A DNA stretch of 64,000 nt, from the NCBI RefSeq assembly GCF_003122215.1, contig NZ_QEYD01000001.1, positions 310,001 through 374,000 of the forward strand, read 5' to 3'. Both the position numbers and the translations under genes were made by a program. The notes under the pieces are model-generated. The model saw only the letters and a list, made by a program, of their open reading frames with translations. It was not told where the DNA came from and ran no database searches. The DNA is from Pararhodobacter marinus (GTDB lineage Bacteria > Pseudomonadota > Alphaproteobacteria > Rhodobacterales > Rhodobacteraceae). Numbering within the stretch: the stretch's first letter is position 1; each line of letters starts with the position of its first letter. This document shows positions 51,281-59,982 of the stretch, in pieces.

Positions 51281-52078
51281 ATGAGCCTTCGCGACCGCCT
51301 TCAATCCATCCTTGCCCGCCCGATGGTGAGCAATGCTATCATCGTCGTCATCCTGATCAATGCCGTTGTGCTGGGGATGGAGACGTCCGCGCCGCTGATG
51401 GCGAAGTTCGGCCCGCTGATCGTGGCCATCGACACCGCCTGTCTTGCGATCTTCGTGGTCGAGCTGCTGGCCAAGATGTATGTCCAGCGGCTGGCTTTCT
51501 TCCGCAACGGCTGGAACCTGTTCGATTTCGTCATCGTCGGGATTTCGCTGGTCCCGGGTGGGCACACGCTCAGCGTTCTGCGCGCGCTCAGGGTCCTGCG
51601 TCTGCTGCGCGTGATCTCGGTCGCGCCGGCCCTGCGCCGGGTGGTCGAGGGCTTCGTGCGGGCGATCCCGGGCATGGGCTCGGTCATCGTGCTGATGGGG
51701 ATGATTTTCTACATCTCGGCGGTGCTGGCCACGCAATTGTTCGGTCCGGGCTTTCCCGAATGGTTCGGGGATCTGGGCGCCTCGACCTATTCGCTGTTCC
51801 AGATCATGACGCTGGAAAGCTGGTCGATGGGCATCGTTCGCCCGGTGATGGCGGTCTATCCCTATGCCTGGGCATTCTTCGTGCCCTTCATCCTGATCAC
51901 CACCTTCGCAGTGGTGAACCTGCTGGTGGGCCTGATCGTCAACTCGATGCAGGATGCCCATAACGAGGAAAGCAGCGCGCGCACGGACGAATACCGCGAC
52001 GAGGTGCTGTTGCGGCTGAAGGCGATCGAAGCGCGGCTCGAGGCGCGCGAGCGGACCGATCACAGCCCGAAGCCGTAA
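51281..52078 (+). CDS. Voltage-gated sodium channel (BacNav)
   Basis: A 265-residue single-domain six-TM ion channel. S4 is LRALRVLRLLRVISVAPALR, with an arginine every third residue. The pore loop carries the filter TLESWSM, identical to NavAb. The C-terminus ends in a short coiled coil (VLLRLKAIEARLEARERT) used for tetramer assembly. Four subunits form a channel selective for Na+. The ATG at 51281 follows the RumA-like gene by 19 nt. The 3' end overlaps the convergent phosphatase gene by 19 nt. Confidence 0.95.
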   Translation: MSLRDRLQSILARPMVSNAIIVVILINAVVLGMETSAPLMAKFGPLIVAIDTACLAIFVVELLAKMYVQRLAFFRNGWNLFDFVIVGISLVPGGHTLSVLRALRVLRLLRVISVAPALRRVVEGFVRAIPGMGSVIVLMGMIFYISAVLATQLFGPGFPEWFGDLGASTYSLFQIMTLESWSMGIVRPVMAVYPYAWAFFVPFILITTFAVVNLLVGLIVNSMQDAHNEESSARTDEYRDEVLLRLKAIEARLEARERTDHSPKP

Positions 52079-53418
52079 TCGAACAGCGCAAGGCTGATGT
52101 CGTCGGGGAAATCGTCGTTGCCGTGCCAGCGGCCCAGTTCCCAGATCAGCGCGGTCAGCAGGTCGGCACCCTGCAGCCCGGCCAGCCCGCGCAGGATGCG
52201 TTCCAGCCCCGCCTGTCCCAGTTCGATGCCCTGCGGATCGGGGCATTCCGTGACCCCGTCCGACACCAGAAGCAACCGCTCGCCCGGTCTGAGCGTGGTT
52301 TCGATCCCCGACCAATGCGCGCTGTCCAGAAGCCCGATGGGCAGTCCCCCGTCGCCCAGCGCGGTGAAACTGCCGTCCTCATGCAGGATCAGCGGATGCG
52401 GATGGCCCGCCTGCACCAGCCGCACGCGGCCATTCGCGCGGTCGATCTCGGCATAGGCCAGCGTCAGGTAGCGTTCGGTGTCGATCTGCGTCAGCAACAT
52501 CCGGTTCAGCACGACGGCGACCTGGGCCGGGGGCCGGCCGATCGGGCCGTGCGGCGTGGCGACGATGGCGATGTTCTGGCCGGGCTGATTGCTGGACAAG
52601 GACCCCGACAACCGCGCGGTCAACAGCGCGGACGCAACGCCGTGCCCCGACACGTCGAAGGCGTATAGCCCCGTCACGCCGGGCGAGATGTCGAAGAACC
52701 CCACCATGTCGCCGCCGACATGCCCCGACGAGCGCAACAACAGGTTGATGCGGCCCTCGTCATAGACATGCTCGCTGTCGCGCAGCAACGATTGCTGCAA
52801 GGCGCGCGCTTCGTTCAGATCGCGGTTGAGGGAATCGTGGACCGCGCGAAGCCGGTCGAGCGCTTCGGTCAGCAGCGCGTTGTTTCCCCGCAGCGCCCGC
52901 TCCATGGCCAGCACCCGGTCGCCCGCGTTGATCCGCGCGCGCAACTCGTCGGCGGCCGGCGGCTTGGTCAGGAAGTCGTCGGCACCGACATCCAGCCCTT
53001 CGGCCACCGCGCCCTTGTCCGATTTCGACGTCAGAAGGATGAAATAGACATAGCGGTCCGAGGGCATCGCGCGCAGGGCGCGGCAGAACTCGATCCCGGT
53101 CATGCCGGGCATCATCCAGTCCGACAGCACAAGGTCGATATCGACCTGCGCGCAGAGATCCAGCGCCTCGGCCCCGGACGAGGCATGGAAGATGGTCAGG
53201 TCCTGATCCCTGAGCCCGGCTTCCAGCACCAGGCGCTGCGCGCGCGAATCATCGACGATCAGCACGTTGCGAATCGCACGCCCGGCCCCGGGCAGACCGG
53301 CGGAAGAGGACGCGGCATCCGGTCCGGACGGGCGCGTCTGGTTCGATGGTGTGGCAAATGCGGACAAACGGCACCCAAGGTTTCGGTTGCCGCCACGGTG
53401 GAATGTAATACCTAACAA
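52060..53418 (-). CDS. Response regulator with PP2C-type (SpoIIE) phosphatase domain
   Basis: About 430-452 residues. The receiver domain has VLIVDDSRAQRL, the phosphoacceptor in LVLSDWMMPGM, and TSKSDKG and TKPPAADE. A linker coiled coil joins a SpoIIE/PP2C phosphatase domain (VGGDMVGFFDISPGV, FDVSGHGVASAL, DGVTECPDPQG, DDFPDDISLALF). Such proteins dephosphorylate anti-anti-sigma factors (partner switching). No ATG start exists before the domain; TTGs at 53418 and 53367 or a GTG near the receiver start are candidates. Divergent from an Hpt gene. Confidence 0.92.
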   Translation of the reverse strand: MLGITFHRGGNRNLGCRLSAFATPSNQTRPSGPDAASSSAGLPGAGRAIRNVLIVDDSRAQRLVLEAGLRDQDLTIFHASSGAEALDLCAQVDIDLVLSDWMMPGMTGIEFCRALRAMPSDRYVYFILLTSKSDKGAVAEGLDVGADDFLTKPPAADELRARINAGDRVLAMERALRGNNALLTEALDRLRAVHDSLNRDLNEARALQQSLLRDSEHVYDEGRINLLLRSSGHVGGDMVGFFDISPGVTGLYAFDVSGHGVASALLTARLSGSLSSNQPGQNIAIVATPHGPIGRPPAQVAVVLNRMLLTQIDTERYLTLAYAEIDRANGRVRLVQAGHPHPLILHEDGSFTALGDGGLPIGLLDSAHWSGIETTLRPGERLLLVSDGVTECPDPQGIELGQAGLERILRGLAGLQGADLLTALIWELGRWHGNDDFPDDISLALFDYGFGL

Positions 53419-53515
53419 GTGTTGAAAGGTTGCATTGTTTTCATCCGGCGTCTGGCATTAGGCTTTCACGCAGACGTTGCCTTGATGTTCTTTTTGGCAG
53501 GAAGGAGGGACCGTC

Positions 53516-53854
53516 ATGGTCGATACCGTCATTGACTGGGCCCAGGTCGACGAATTGCGCGCGGATATGGGCGATGCCTTTCCCGATGTCGTCAAGGTCT
53601 TCATCCAGGAAGTCGAGGAAGCGCTGGCCAGCCTGACCGCCACCGCCGATGCCACGACGCTTGCCGAAACGCTGCATTTCCTCAAGGGCGCCGCGCTGAA
53701 CCTGGGCTTCAGCCAGTTCGCCGACGCCTGCGCCACGGCCGAGAACGACGCCCATGCGGGCCAGACCGAGACGATCGACCTGGACGCGATCCGCGCGCTT
53801 TATGCCGGTTCGCTGAAGGAATTCCAGGTCGGACTGGCCCAGCGCGCGGCGTGA
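53516..53854 (+). CDS. Hpt domain protein
   Basis: A 112-residue histidine-phosphotransfer protein. LAETLHFLKGAALNLGFSQF contains the phosphorylated histidine (H in LHFLKGAALNLG), and the flanking helices fit the four-helix Hpt fold. GAAGGAGGGA precedes ATG 53516. Divergent from the receiver-phosphatase gene, so the two may form a phosphorelay output (inference); no sensor kinase adjoins them. Confidence 0.92.
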   Translation: MVDTVIDWAQVDELRADMGDAFPDVVKVFIQEVEEALASLTATADATTLAETLHFLKGAALNLGFSQFADACATAENDAHAGQTETIDLDAIRALYAGSLKEFQVGLAQRAA

Positions 53855-53872
53855 GCCGCGGCATGGACTGGT

Positions 53873-55120
53873 TCACACGAGGAAGTTCGCCAGCGTCTCA
53901 TCCACGGTGACATCGCGGTAATCGAAGCCGGCGACATCCATCCGCCGGAACAGTGCGTCGATATTCTCTGCCCGCGCGGTTTCGATCCCGATCAGCACCG
54001 AGCCGAAATTGCGCGCGGATTTCTTCAGGTATTCGAAACGGGCGATGTCGTCCTCGGGGCCGAGGATCTCGAGAAAGTCGCGCAGCGCGCCCGGACGCTG
54101 CGGCAGCCGCAGGATGAAGTATTTCTTCGTTCCGGCATAGCGCATGGCGCGTTCGCGGACCTCGGGCAGGCGCTCGAAATCGAAATTTCCGCCCGAAGTC
54201 AGGCATACCACGGTCTTGCCGGCGATCTGATCGGCCAGAGCGGGCAGGCAATCGACGGACAGCGCGCCCGCCGGTTCCAGCACGATCCCCTCGACATTCA
54301 GCATTTCCAGCATGGTGACGCAGATCCGGTCCTCGGGCGCCAACAACACATGGGCGGGGTCGATATCGGCCAGAGCGGCGAAGGGACGCGCGCCGATGCG
54401 GGCGACGGCGGCGCCGTCGACGAAACTGTCGACGCGCGGCAGCGTGACCGGCGCACCCGCCTGCAACGCCGCCGTCAGGCTGGCACCGCCCGCGGGCTCG
54501 ATGAAGCGGAACTCGGGCGGGTTGCCCAGCGCGTCGAAATAGCGCCGCACGCCCGAGGACAGACCGCCACCGCCCACCGGCAGGACGATCATGTCGGGCG
54601 CCTGGCCCATCTGGTCCATGATCTCGACCCCGACGCTGGCCTGACCCTCGATCACGTCGTCATCGTCGAAGGGCGACAGGAAATGGCCGTTCACCTCGGT
54701 GCAGAAAGCCTGCGCGGCGGAAAGCGACTGGTCGAAATAATCGCCGGTCAGCCGGATCTCGACCTGGTCGCCGCCGAAGGTGCGGGTTTTGTCGATCTTC
54801 TGTTTCGGCGTGGTCACGGGCATGAAGATCACGCCGCGCTTGCCGAAATGGCGGCAGGCAAAGGCCACGCCCTGCGCATGGTTCCCGGCCGAGGCGCAGA
54901 CGAAGGTTTCATGCGCGGGATCCTGTTCCAGCACCCGCCGCATGGCATTGACCGCGCCCCGGATCTTGTAGCTGCGCACCGGCGTCAGATCCTCGCGCTT
55001 GAGCCAGATATCGGCACCGAAGCGCTTCGAGAGATGGTCGTTGCGCTGCAGCGGCGTCGGGTCGAACAGGGACCGGAGGCTGTCGGCGGCTTGGCGGGCA
55101 GAGGTCAGGATATCGCGCAT
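53873..55120 (-). CDS. ilvA: Threonine ammonia-lyase, biosynthetic
   Basis: A 415-residue PLP enzyme that converts threonine to 2-oxobutanoate, the first step toward isoleucine. The PLP lysine is in SYKIRGAVNAM and the phosphate-binding glycines in VGGGGLSSG; VCASAGNHAQGVAF is also typical. One ACT-like regulatory domain (about residues 330-415) makes it the short IlvA form. The start at ATG 55120 has a weak ribosome-binding site. Confidence 0.95.
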   Translation of the reverse strand: MRDILTSARQAADSLRSLFDPTPLQRNDHLSKRFGADIWLKREDLTPVRSYKIRGAVNAMRRVLEQDPAHETFVCASAGNHAQGVAFACRHFGKRGVIFMPVTTPKQKIDKTRTFGGDQVEIRLTGDYFDQSLSAAQAFCTEVNGHFLSPFDDDDVIEGQASVGVEIMDQMGQAPDMIVLPVGGGGLSSGVRRYFDALGNPPEFRFIEPAGGASLTAALQAGAPVTLPRVDSFVDGAAVARIGARPFAALADIDPAHVLLAPEDRICVTMLEMLNVEGIVLEPAGALSVDCLPALADQIAGKTVVCLTSGGNFDFERLPEVRERAMRYAGTKKYFILRLPQRPGALRDFLEILGPEDDIARFEYLKKSARNFGSVLIGIETARAENIDALFRRMDVAGFDYRDVTVDETLANFLV

Positions 55121-55240
55121 ACCGCGTCCATACTGCGGATGGCACCGTATTGGGAGGACAGAATCGCGCAGGGCGACATTGTTTGCATGACGCTTGGGGA
55201 AGGGTGATGTATCACGGCGCTGACCGGGTTCGGGGACCGC

Positions 55241-56470
55241 ATGATGCGCGCGATCTTGCTTCTTTCACTGACCATTCTTGCCGCCTGCGCGGTAAGGGCA
55301 CAGGTCGACTACGTCGATGCGCCGGGCGGCAGCGTTCCGGGAGCGACCCTGCGCACGATCCTGGTGGGGACGACGCGCGGCCCCGATCCCGAACAGGACG
55401 TACCGGGGACCGATCGGGCCGAAGAGATCCGCTATGGCCGGTATGTCGTGTCGATCCCCGATGACCGCGACTCGGGCGAGATCCCGCGCCAGCGGACGCG
55501 CCAGCAGGCCGATCCGCGCGAACATTTCATGCTGGCCGGGGACGAGCCGCTGAGCGCCGAGGCGTTCCGCGACGCCCTGCGGGCCGAGATCGCGCAGGAG
55601 CCGCGCTCGGAACGCGAGGCGGTGGTTTTCGTCCATGGCTTCAACAACGCCTTTATCGAGGGCGTCTATCGCACCGCGCAGCTGGATTACGACCTGCAGA
55701 TGCCCGGCGTGATGCTGCATTATTCCTGGCCCTCGCTGGGCGCGCCGCTGGCCTATGCGCATGACCGCGACAGCGCGCTGTTCGCGCGCGACGGGCTGAT
55801 GCAGATGCTGCGGCAGATCCGTGCCGCGGGCGTGACGCGGATCACCATTCTGGCGCATTCGATGGGGTCGCAGCTGACGATGGAGACGCTGCGGCAGATG
55901 GCGCTGATGAACGATCCGGTCCTGCGCAATGTCGAGGGCGTGATCCTGCTGTCCCCCGATATCGATGTCGAGCTGTTCCGCCAGCAGGTGCGGGCGATGG
56001 GGGACCTGCCCGACCTGTTCGTCATCGTCACATCGCAGCGCGACCGGATCCTGACGCTGTCGGCCAGCATGACCGGCGAGGCCGCGCGGCTGGGCAATAT
56101 GACCGATCCCAGCGCGGTCGCCGATCTGGACCTGACGGTGATCGACGTGAGCGCCTTCGCGCGCGGCGCGGGGCATTTCACCATGGGGTCCTCGCCCGAG
56201 CTGAACCGCCTGCTGGCGCAGATGAATGCCTCGCTCGAGGACGAAGTCTCGGGCCGGGTGCCACTGCTGCCGGCGGCGTTCCTGACCTTGCAGAATACCG
56301 GGCAGGTGATCCTGACGCCGTTCAACGAGATACAAGAGGATCTGACCGGCTCCGGCGGCTCGACCGGGCGTCCCGCCGTGCTGCCCTGGTGGTTGCGGCG
56401 GATGGTGATCGACGACGAGCCCGACGCGACGCAGGCCACGTCCGAGGGCGCGGCGTCAGACGACCGCTAA
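55241..56470 (+). CDS. DUF900-type alpha/beta hydrolase
   Basis: A 409-residue exported protein. The signal is MMRAILLLSLTILAACAV, possibly a lipobox (LAAC). The hydrolase domain has VVFVHGFNNAF, HYSWPSLGAPLAY and the nucleophile elbow ILAHSMGSQL. DUF900 members are predicted esterases of unknown substrate. It converges on the Smr gene with a four-base overlap of stops. Confidence 0.88.
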   Translation: MMRAILLLSLTILAACAVRAQVDYVDAPGGSVPGATLRTILVGTTRGPDPEQDVPGTDRAEEIRYGRYVVSIPDDRDSGEIPRQRTRQQADPREHFMLAGDEPLSAEAFRDALRAEIAQEPRSEREAVVFVHGFNNAFIEGVYRTAQLDYDLQMPGVMLHYSWPSLGAPLAYAHDRDSALFARDGLMQMLRQIRAAGVTRITILAHSMGSQLTMETLRQMALMNDPVLRNVEGVILLSPDIDVELFRQQVRAMGDLPDLFVIVTSQRDRILTLSASMTGEAARLGNMTDPSAVADLDLTVIDVSAFARGAGHFTMGSSPELNRLLAQMNASLEDEVSGRVPLLPAAFLTLQNTGQVILTPFNEIQEDLTGSGGSTGRPAVLPWWLRRMVIDDEPDATQATSEGAASDDR

Positions 56471-57096
56471 CGCCGCCGCCGCAGATAGACGTAATAGGCG
56501 CCGGTGCCGCCATGGCTGCGATGCGCCTCGCGGGTTTCCAGCACCAGCGGCCCCAGCGGCGCGGCGCGCAGCCATTGCGGAACCTCATGCTTCAGAACGC
56601 CCTGCCGCACGGGCATCGGCGCCGCGTGATCGGGCCCCGCCTTGCGCCCCTTCCCGGTGATCACCAGCACCAGCCGCAATCCGCGCGCATGGGCGCTCAT
56701 CACGAAACCCAGAAGAGCGGTATGCGCCTGCGCGACGGTCATGCCGTGCAGGTCGATCCGCGCCTCGGGTTCGAGCTTGCCGCGCGTCATCGAGCGATGA
56801 AGGTTGCGATCCATGCGCACGGGCTCGCGCGCCAGCCGGTCGCCGACGCTTTCGGCCAGATCGACGCGCGTCTTGGGATGGCTATGGGGCTGCGGCTTTG
56901 GAAAGGTCATGCGGCCCGGAACAGGCGCGGGTGCCGGGGCCGCACCCTGCGGGGCGGACGGCGCGCGCGGATCGGGGACCGGGCCGTCGCGCAGATCGGG
57001 TTTCGCCGGGTCGGACGAAGCATGCAGCCGGTTGGCGCTGCGCGCCACCCTTTGCCACAAGTCGCGCTCGTCTTCGGTCAGACGCCGGCGGGGCAT
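56467..57096 (-). CDS. Smr domain protein
   Basis: A 209-residue protein. The proline-rich N-terminal half is followed by a C-terminal Smr domain (ARIDLHGMTVAQAHTALLGF, LVITGKG, HGGTGAYYVYL). Smr domains bind or nick DNA/RNA; MutS2-type Smr proteins also act in ribosome rescue. Stand-alone versions like this are frequent in alphaproteobacteria with unknown role. Located just downstream of the Tim44-like gene on the same strand. Confidence 0.92.
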   Translation of the reverse strand: MPRRRLTEDERDLWQRVARSANRLHASSDPAKPDLRDGPVPDPRAPSAPQGAAPAPAPVPGRMTFPKPQPHSHPKTRVDLAESVGDRLAREPVRMDRNLHRSMTRGKLEPEARIDLHGMTVAQAHTALLGFVMSAHARGLRLVLVITGKGRKAGPDHAAPMPVRQGVLKHEVPQWLRAAPLGPLVLETREAHRSHGGTGAYYVYLRRRR

Positions 57097-57117
57097 GAGA
57101 TACCCTCCGGTTGCGGA

Positions 57118-57789
57118 TCAGTCGCCCGTTGCGACCAGTCGCCAGTTCGGATTGTCCGACCCCATCACGCGGGCAAAGGTCCAGTTGTCGCGCTGTTGCT
57201 TGATCTGGTTCGGGTCGCCTTCGACAGCGTTGCCGTCGCGGTCATAGACCACCTGCGTCAATTCGCCCACGAAGCGGATGGTGATCTCGGCCTCGCGGCT
57301 GGTCGGATCGAACCGGGCCGAGGAAATGCCGATCTCGCGCAGGCCGACGAAATTGGCCTCGACCTTCAGGCCCTCGCGATCGCGCAGCTGCACGACCTCG
57401 TCGAAGCTTTCGAACACGTCGCGCGACAGGAACGGGACCAGGTCGTCCAGCTCGCCGCGCTCGAACCCCATGAGGATCATCTCGTAGGCGCCGCGCGCCC
57501 CGCCCAGGAATTCCGACACGCTGAACGACGGCTCGGCGCGTTTCATCGCCGCCAGGGCAACGGCGGCGTCCGAACTGGCGGGAACGTGATCGGTAATGTC
57601 GTGATCTTCCCCACCCTCGATCACTTCGAAGCCGCGCTGGGGCGCCTGACCCTGCGGCGCGGGGCCGGTCATCGGCTCGGGCGGACGCTCGTACCCGTCG
57701 CGGGTTCCCAGCACGCTGCGCAGCTTCAGGATCAGGAAAACCGCAATACCGGCCAGAACGAGAAGTTGTATCACTGCGGAATCCATCAT
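57118..57789 (-). CDS. Tim44/TimA-like membrane adaptor protein
   Basis: A 223-residue protein. The N-terminal membrane helix is VIQLLVLAGIAVFLILKL, with residues 4-22 spanning the membrane; it is followed by a C-terminal Tim44-like domain (FLGGARGAYEMILMGFERGE, EITIRFVGELTQVV, DNWTFARVMGS). The bacterial members are linked to respiratory complex or protein export adaptation. Two ATGs, 57789 and 57786, follow GAGG. Divergent from fxsA, with 21 nt to the Smr gene downstream. Confidence 0.9.
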   Translation of the reverse strand: MMDSAVIQLLVLAGIAVFLILKLRSVLGTRDGYERPPEPMTGPAPQGQAPQRGFEVIEGGEDHDITDHVPASSDAAVALAAMKRAEPSFSVSEFLGGARGAYEMILMGFERGELDDLVPFLSRDVFESFDEVVQLRDREGLKVEANFVGLREIGISSARFDPTSREAEITIRFVGELTQVVYDRDGNAVEGDPNQIKQQRDNWTFARVMGSDNPNWRLVATGD

Positions 57790-57898
57790 GTCCTCGGGGC
57801 GTGGCTCGGGCTTGGTTTCATTCAATCGTTGACTATGTAGGGTGCGTGACGCCCCGTGTCTACCGCAGGCGGGGCACGCATTGTCGAAAGGAATCGTC

Positions 57899-58354
57899 TT
57901 GCCCGCCTTGTTGGTCTTCGTCCTGATGCCGCTCATCGAGATCGCGCTGTTCATCGCCATCGGCGGCGAGATCGGCGTGGGCGCCACCCTTGCGCTGATC
58001 GTGCTCAGCGCGCTTCTGGGCGCCGCGATCCTGCGCGGCCAGCGAAGCCGCGCGGTGGCGATGATGCAGGGCGGCCTGCGGGTCGCGCCGGGTACCTTCG
58101 TCGCGCAGGGGGCGTTCAGCGTGCTGTCGGGGATCCTGCTGATCCTTCCGGGCTTTCTGACCGACGCCCTGGGCTTGGTCCTGCTGATCCCGCCGCTGCA
58201 ACGCGCCATCGTGCGCGGCATCGGCGCGCGGACCACGGTGGTGACCACCTCGACCTATCGGCGCGGCGACGTGGTCGACGGCGAGTTCACCGTGCACGAG
58301 CCGCGCCCCGACCCCATCGACCCCGATCACAGGATCGACGACCGGCGCCCCTGA
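57899..58354 (+). CDS. fxsA: FxsA family membrane protein
   Basis: A 151-residue inner-membrane protein with the FxsA core (PALLVFVLMPLIEIALFIAI, then GATLALIVLSALLGAAIL, LPGFLTDALGLVLLIPPL). FxsA relieves phage T7 exclusion when overexpressed in E. coli, and its normal role is unclear. The likely start is TTG at 57899, with AAAGGA seven bases upstream. A GTG farther upstream (57842) would add 19 polar residues without homology. Divergent from the Tim44-like gene and upstream of secB. Confidence 0.88.
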   Translation: MPALLVFVLMPLIEIALFIAIGGEIGVGATLALIVLSALLGAAILRGQRSRAVAMMQGGLRVAPGTFVAQGAFSVLSGILLILPGFLTDALGLVLLIPPLQRAIVRGIGARTTVVTTSTYRRGDVVDGEFTVHEPRPDPIDPDHRIDDRRP

Positions 58355-58465
58355 AAGCCGTCCCGGATGGCCGGGAATGGCGCGGGGGTATGGCCCAGCG
58401 CCATTGAGGCAGCGCAAAGCACCTGCTAGAACCGCCGCGACACATGACCGATGCAGGAGAGTTTC

Positions 58466-58999
58466 ATGGCCGAAAGTGGCAACGGCGCGACGCCTCAGCC
58501 TGACGCCCCGGCGGGCGCGCAGCCCGGCGGGCAACCGCAGGTGAAGTTCCAGGTTCTGGCGCAATTCGTGCGCGACCTGTCGTTCGAGAACGCGGTCGTC
58601 CGCGGCGACGGCGTGCTGCCCCCGGGCCAGCCGGACATTCAGGTGCAGGTCAGCCTGGACGCGAAAAAGCGCGACACCGACGGCCATTACGAGGTCATCT
58701 CGAAATACAAGATCGAGTCGAAGCACAAGGAAACCGGCAAGGTCCTGTATCTGGTCGAGCTGGAATATGGCGGCATCTTCCTGATCGACGGCCTGCCGCA
58801 GGACCAGATGCACCCGTTCCTGCTGATCGAATGCCCGCGCATCGTCTTCCCCTTCGCGCGCCGCATCATCTCGGACGTGACCCGCGACGGCGGCTTCCCG
58901 CCGCTGAACCTCGACATGATCGATTTCATGGGCATGTACCGCCAGCAACTGGCGCGGCAAGCCCAGGCCGGTGCGCCGGCGGGGACGAAGATCTCCTGA
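58466..58999 (+). CDS. secB: Protein-export chaperone SecB
   Basis: A 177-residue tetrameric export chaperone that holds precursors unfolded and delivers them to SecA. FQVLAQFVRDLSFENAVV, KYKIESKHKETGKVLYLVEL and PFARRIISDVTRDGGFPPL are SecB signatures. The ATG at 58466 has CAGGAGAG upstream; ATG 58451 is too early. A strong terminator follows the stop. Confidence 0.96.
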   Translation: MAESGNGATPQPDAPAGAQPGGQPQVKFQVLAQFVRDLSFENAVVRGDGVLPPGQPDIQVQVSLDAKKRDTDGHYEVISKYKIESKHKETGKVLYLVELEYGGIFLIDGLPQDQMHPFLLIECPRIVFPFARRIISDVTRDGGFPPLNLDMIDFMGMYRQQLARQAQAGAPAGTKIS

Positions 59000-59024
59000 A
59001 CCGCGCCTTGCGCGACGCATTTCC

Positions 59025-59054
59025 GACGGCCGGGCTTTGTGCCCGGCCGTTTTT
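59025..59054 (+). terminator. Terminator after secB
   Basis: The ten-base-pair stem ACGGCCGGGC (59026-59035) / GCCCGGCCGT (59041-59050) with loop TTTGT is followed by TTTTT. Confidence 0.9.
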
Positions 59055-59105
59055 CATCCTCCGCTCTTCGGATCTTGTTAATATCTTCGGCGCAGTCTTG
59101 GGCGC

Positions 59106-59828
59106 ATGGAGCATGCCGATTCCGATCTGACCGACCCAGACGCCGCCATCGGTGCGCCGCCCGCGCGGGGTATCCGGCATGGGAAGGACTTGCAGGCCCG
59201 GGTGGGGATCTTGCGCAACCCCAACGCGCCGCCCGCGCCGCCGCCGCGCCGGGCCGCGCTGACGGGGCGCTGGCCTTCGTTGCGCAGCCTGCGCCGACCC
59301 TCGGGAAAACGGGGGAAAGCGGGCGGCAAGGGCGCGTCCGAACCGCCTGATCCGCAGGCCGCTGACCGGACGGCTTCCGTCGCCAATCCCGACGGGACGG
59401 CTGCGCGCCCGGCGCGCGCTTCCGGCACGCGTCCCAAAGACGCGCCGTCGATCGATATCGAAAGCCTCATGGCCTCGGTCGCGGGGATCGGAAAGCCCGA
59501 GCGGGTGCGCGCGCCCTATTCCGCCCTCGCGCTGGGCGATGGAGGCGACGACGAAAGGCCTGCGCCCGACCGCAAACCGGCAATCCTGACCGCCGCCGCC
59601 TGGCTCGACGAGGACGAGGAGGAAGACGACGACCCGCTGGGCCGGGCCTTCGGCGCCGCGCTGACAGATGGCACCCCCTGGCCGCAGGGCGACACGCCCG
59701 CCCCCCCGGAACCTGCGCCGCCCGCGCCGCGCCGGGGCCCCCTGTGGCTGGGTCTCGCGGTGCTGGTGCTGGCGGCTGCGGCGGGGAGTCCCGTCGTTCT
59801 GGGACTGTTCGCGCGGTTCGGCGGGTAG
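59106..59828 (+). CDS. Hypothetical protein, acidic segment and C-terminal TM helix
   Basis: A 240-residue protein of unknown function. The N-terminus is basic and proline-rich (GRWPSLRSLRRPSGKRG). An acidic patch (DEDEEEDDDPLG near residue 170) follows. One C-terminal transmembrane helix (LWLGLAVLVLAAAAGSPVVL) sits at about residues 213-232. Codon use fits a real gene, but no domain is recognisable; the minus-strand frame across the same region lacks such features. It could be a tail-anchored adaptor. Confidence 0.65.
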   Translation: MEHADSDLTDPDAAIGAPPARGIRHGKDLQARVGILRNPNAPPAPPPRRAALTGRWPSLRSLRRPSGKRGKAGGKGASEPPDPQAADRTASVANPDGTAARPARASGTRPKDAPSIDIESLMASVAGIGKPERVRAPYSALALGDGGDDERPAPDRKPAILTAAAWLDEDEEEDDDPLGRAFGAALTDGTPWPQGDTPAPPEPAPPAPRRGPLWLGLAVLVLAAAAGSPVVLGLFARFGG

Positions 59829-59982
59829 GACAGCGCGCGGGTTTCGCCGGGGACGGCGTTCAGCCGACCAGCCGAACGGGTTGAGCGACGCCATCGGATT
59901 GGGTATCGACCGGGAAACGGCCCCCGCACCGCCGTCCGGCGCGGGGCACCGCGCCCCCGGAGACGCCCATGAAGACCCGCCC

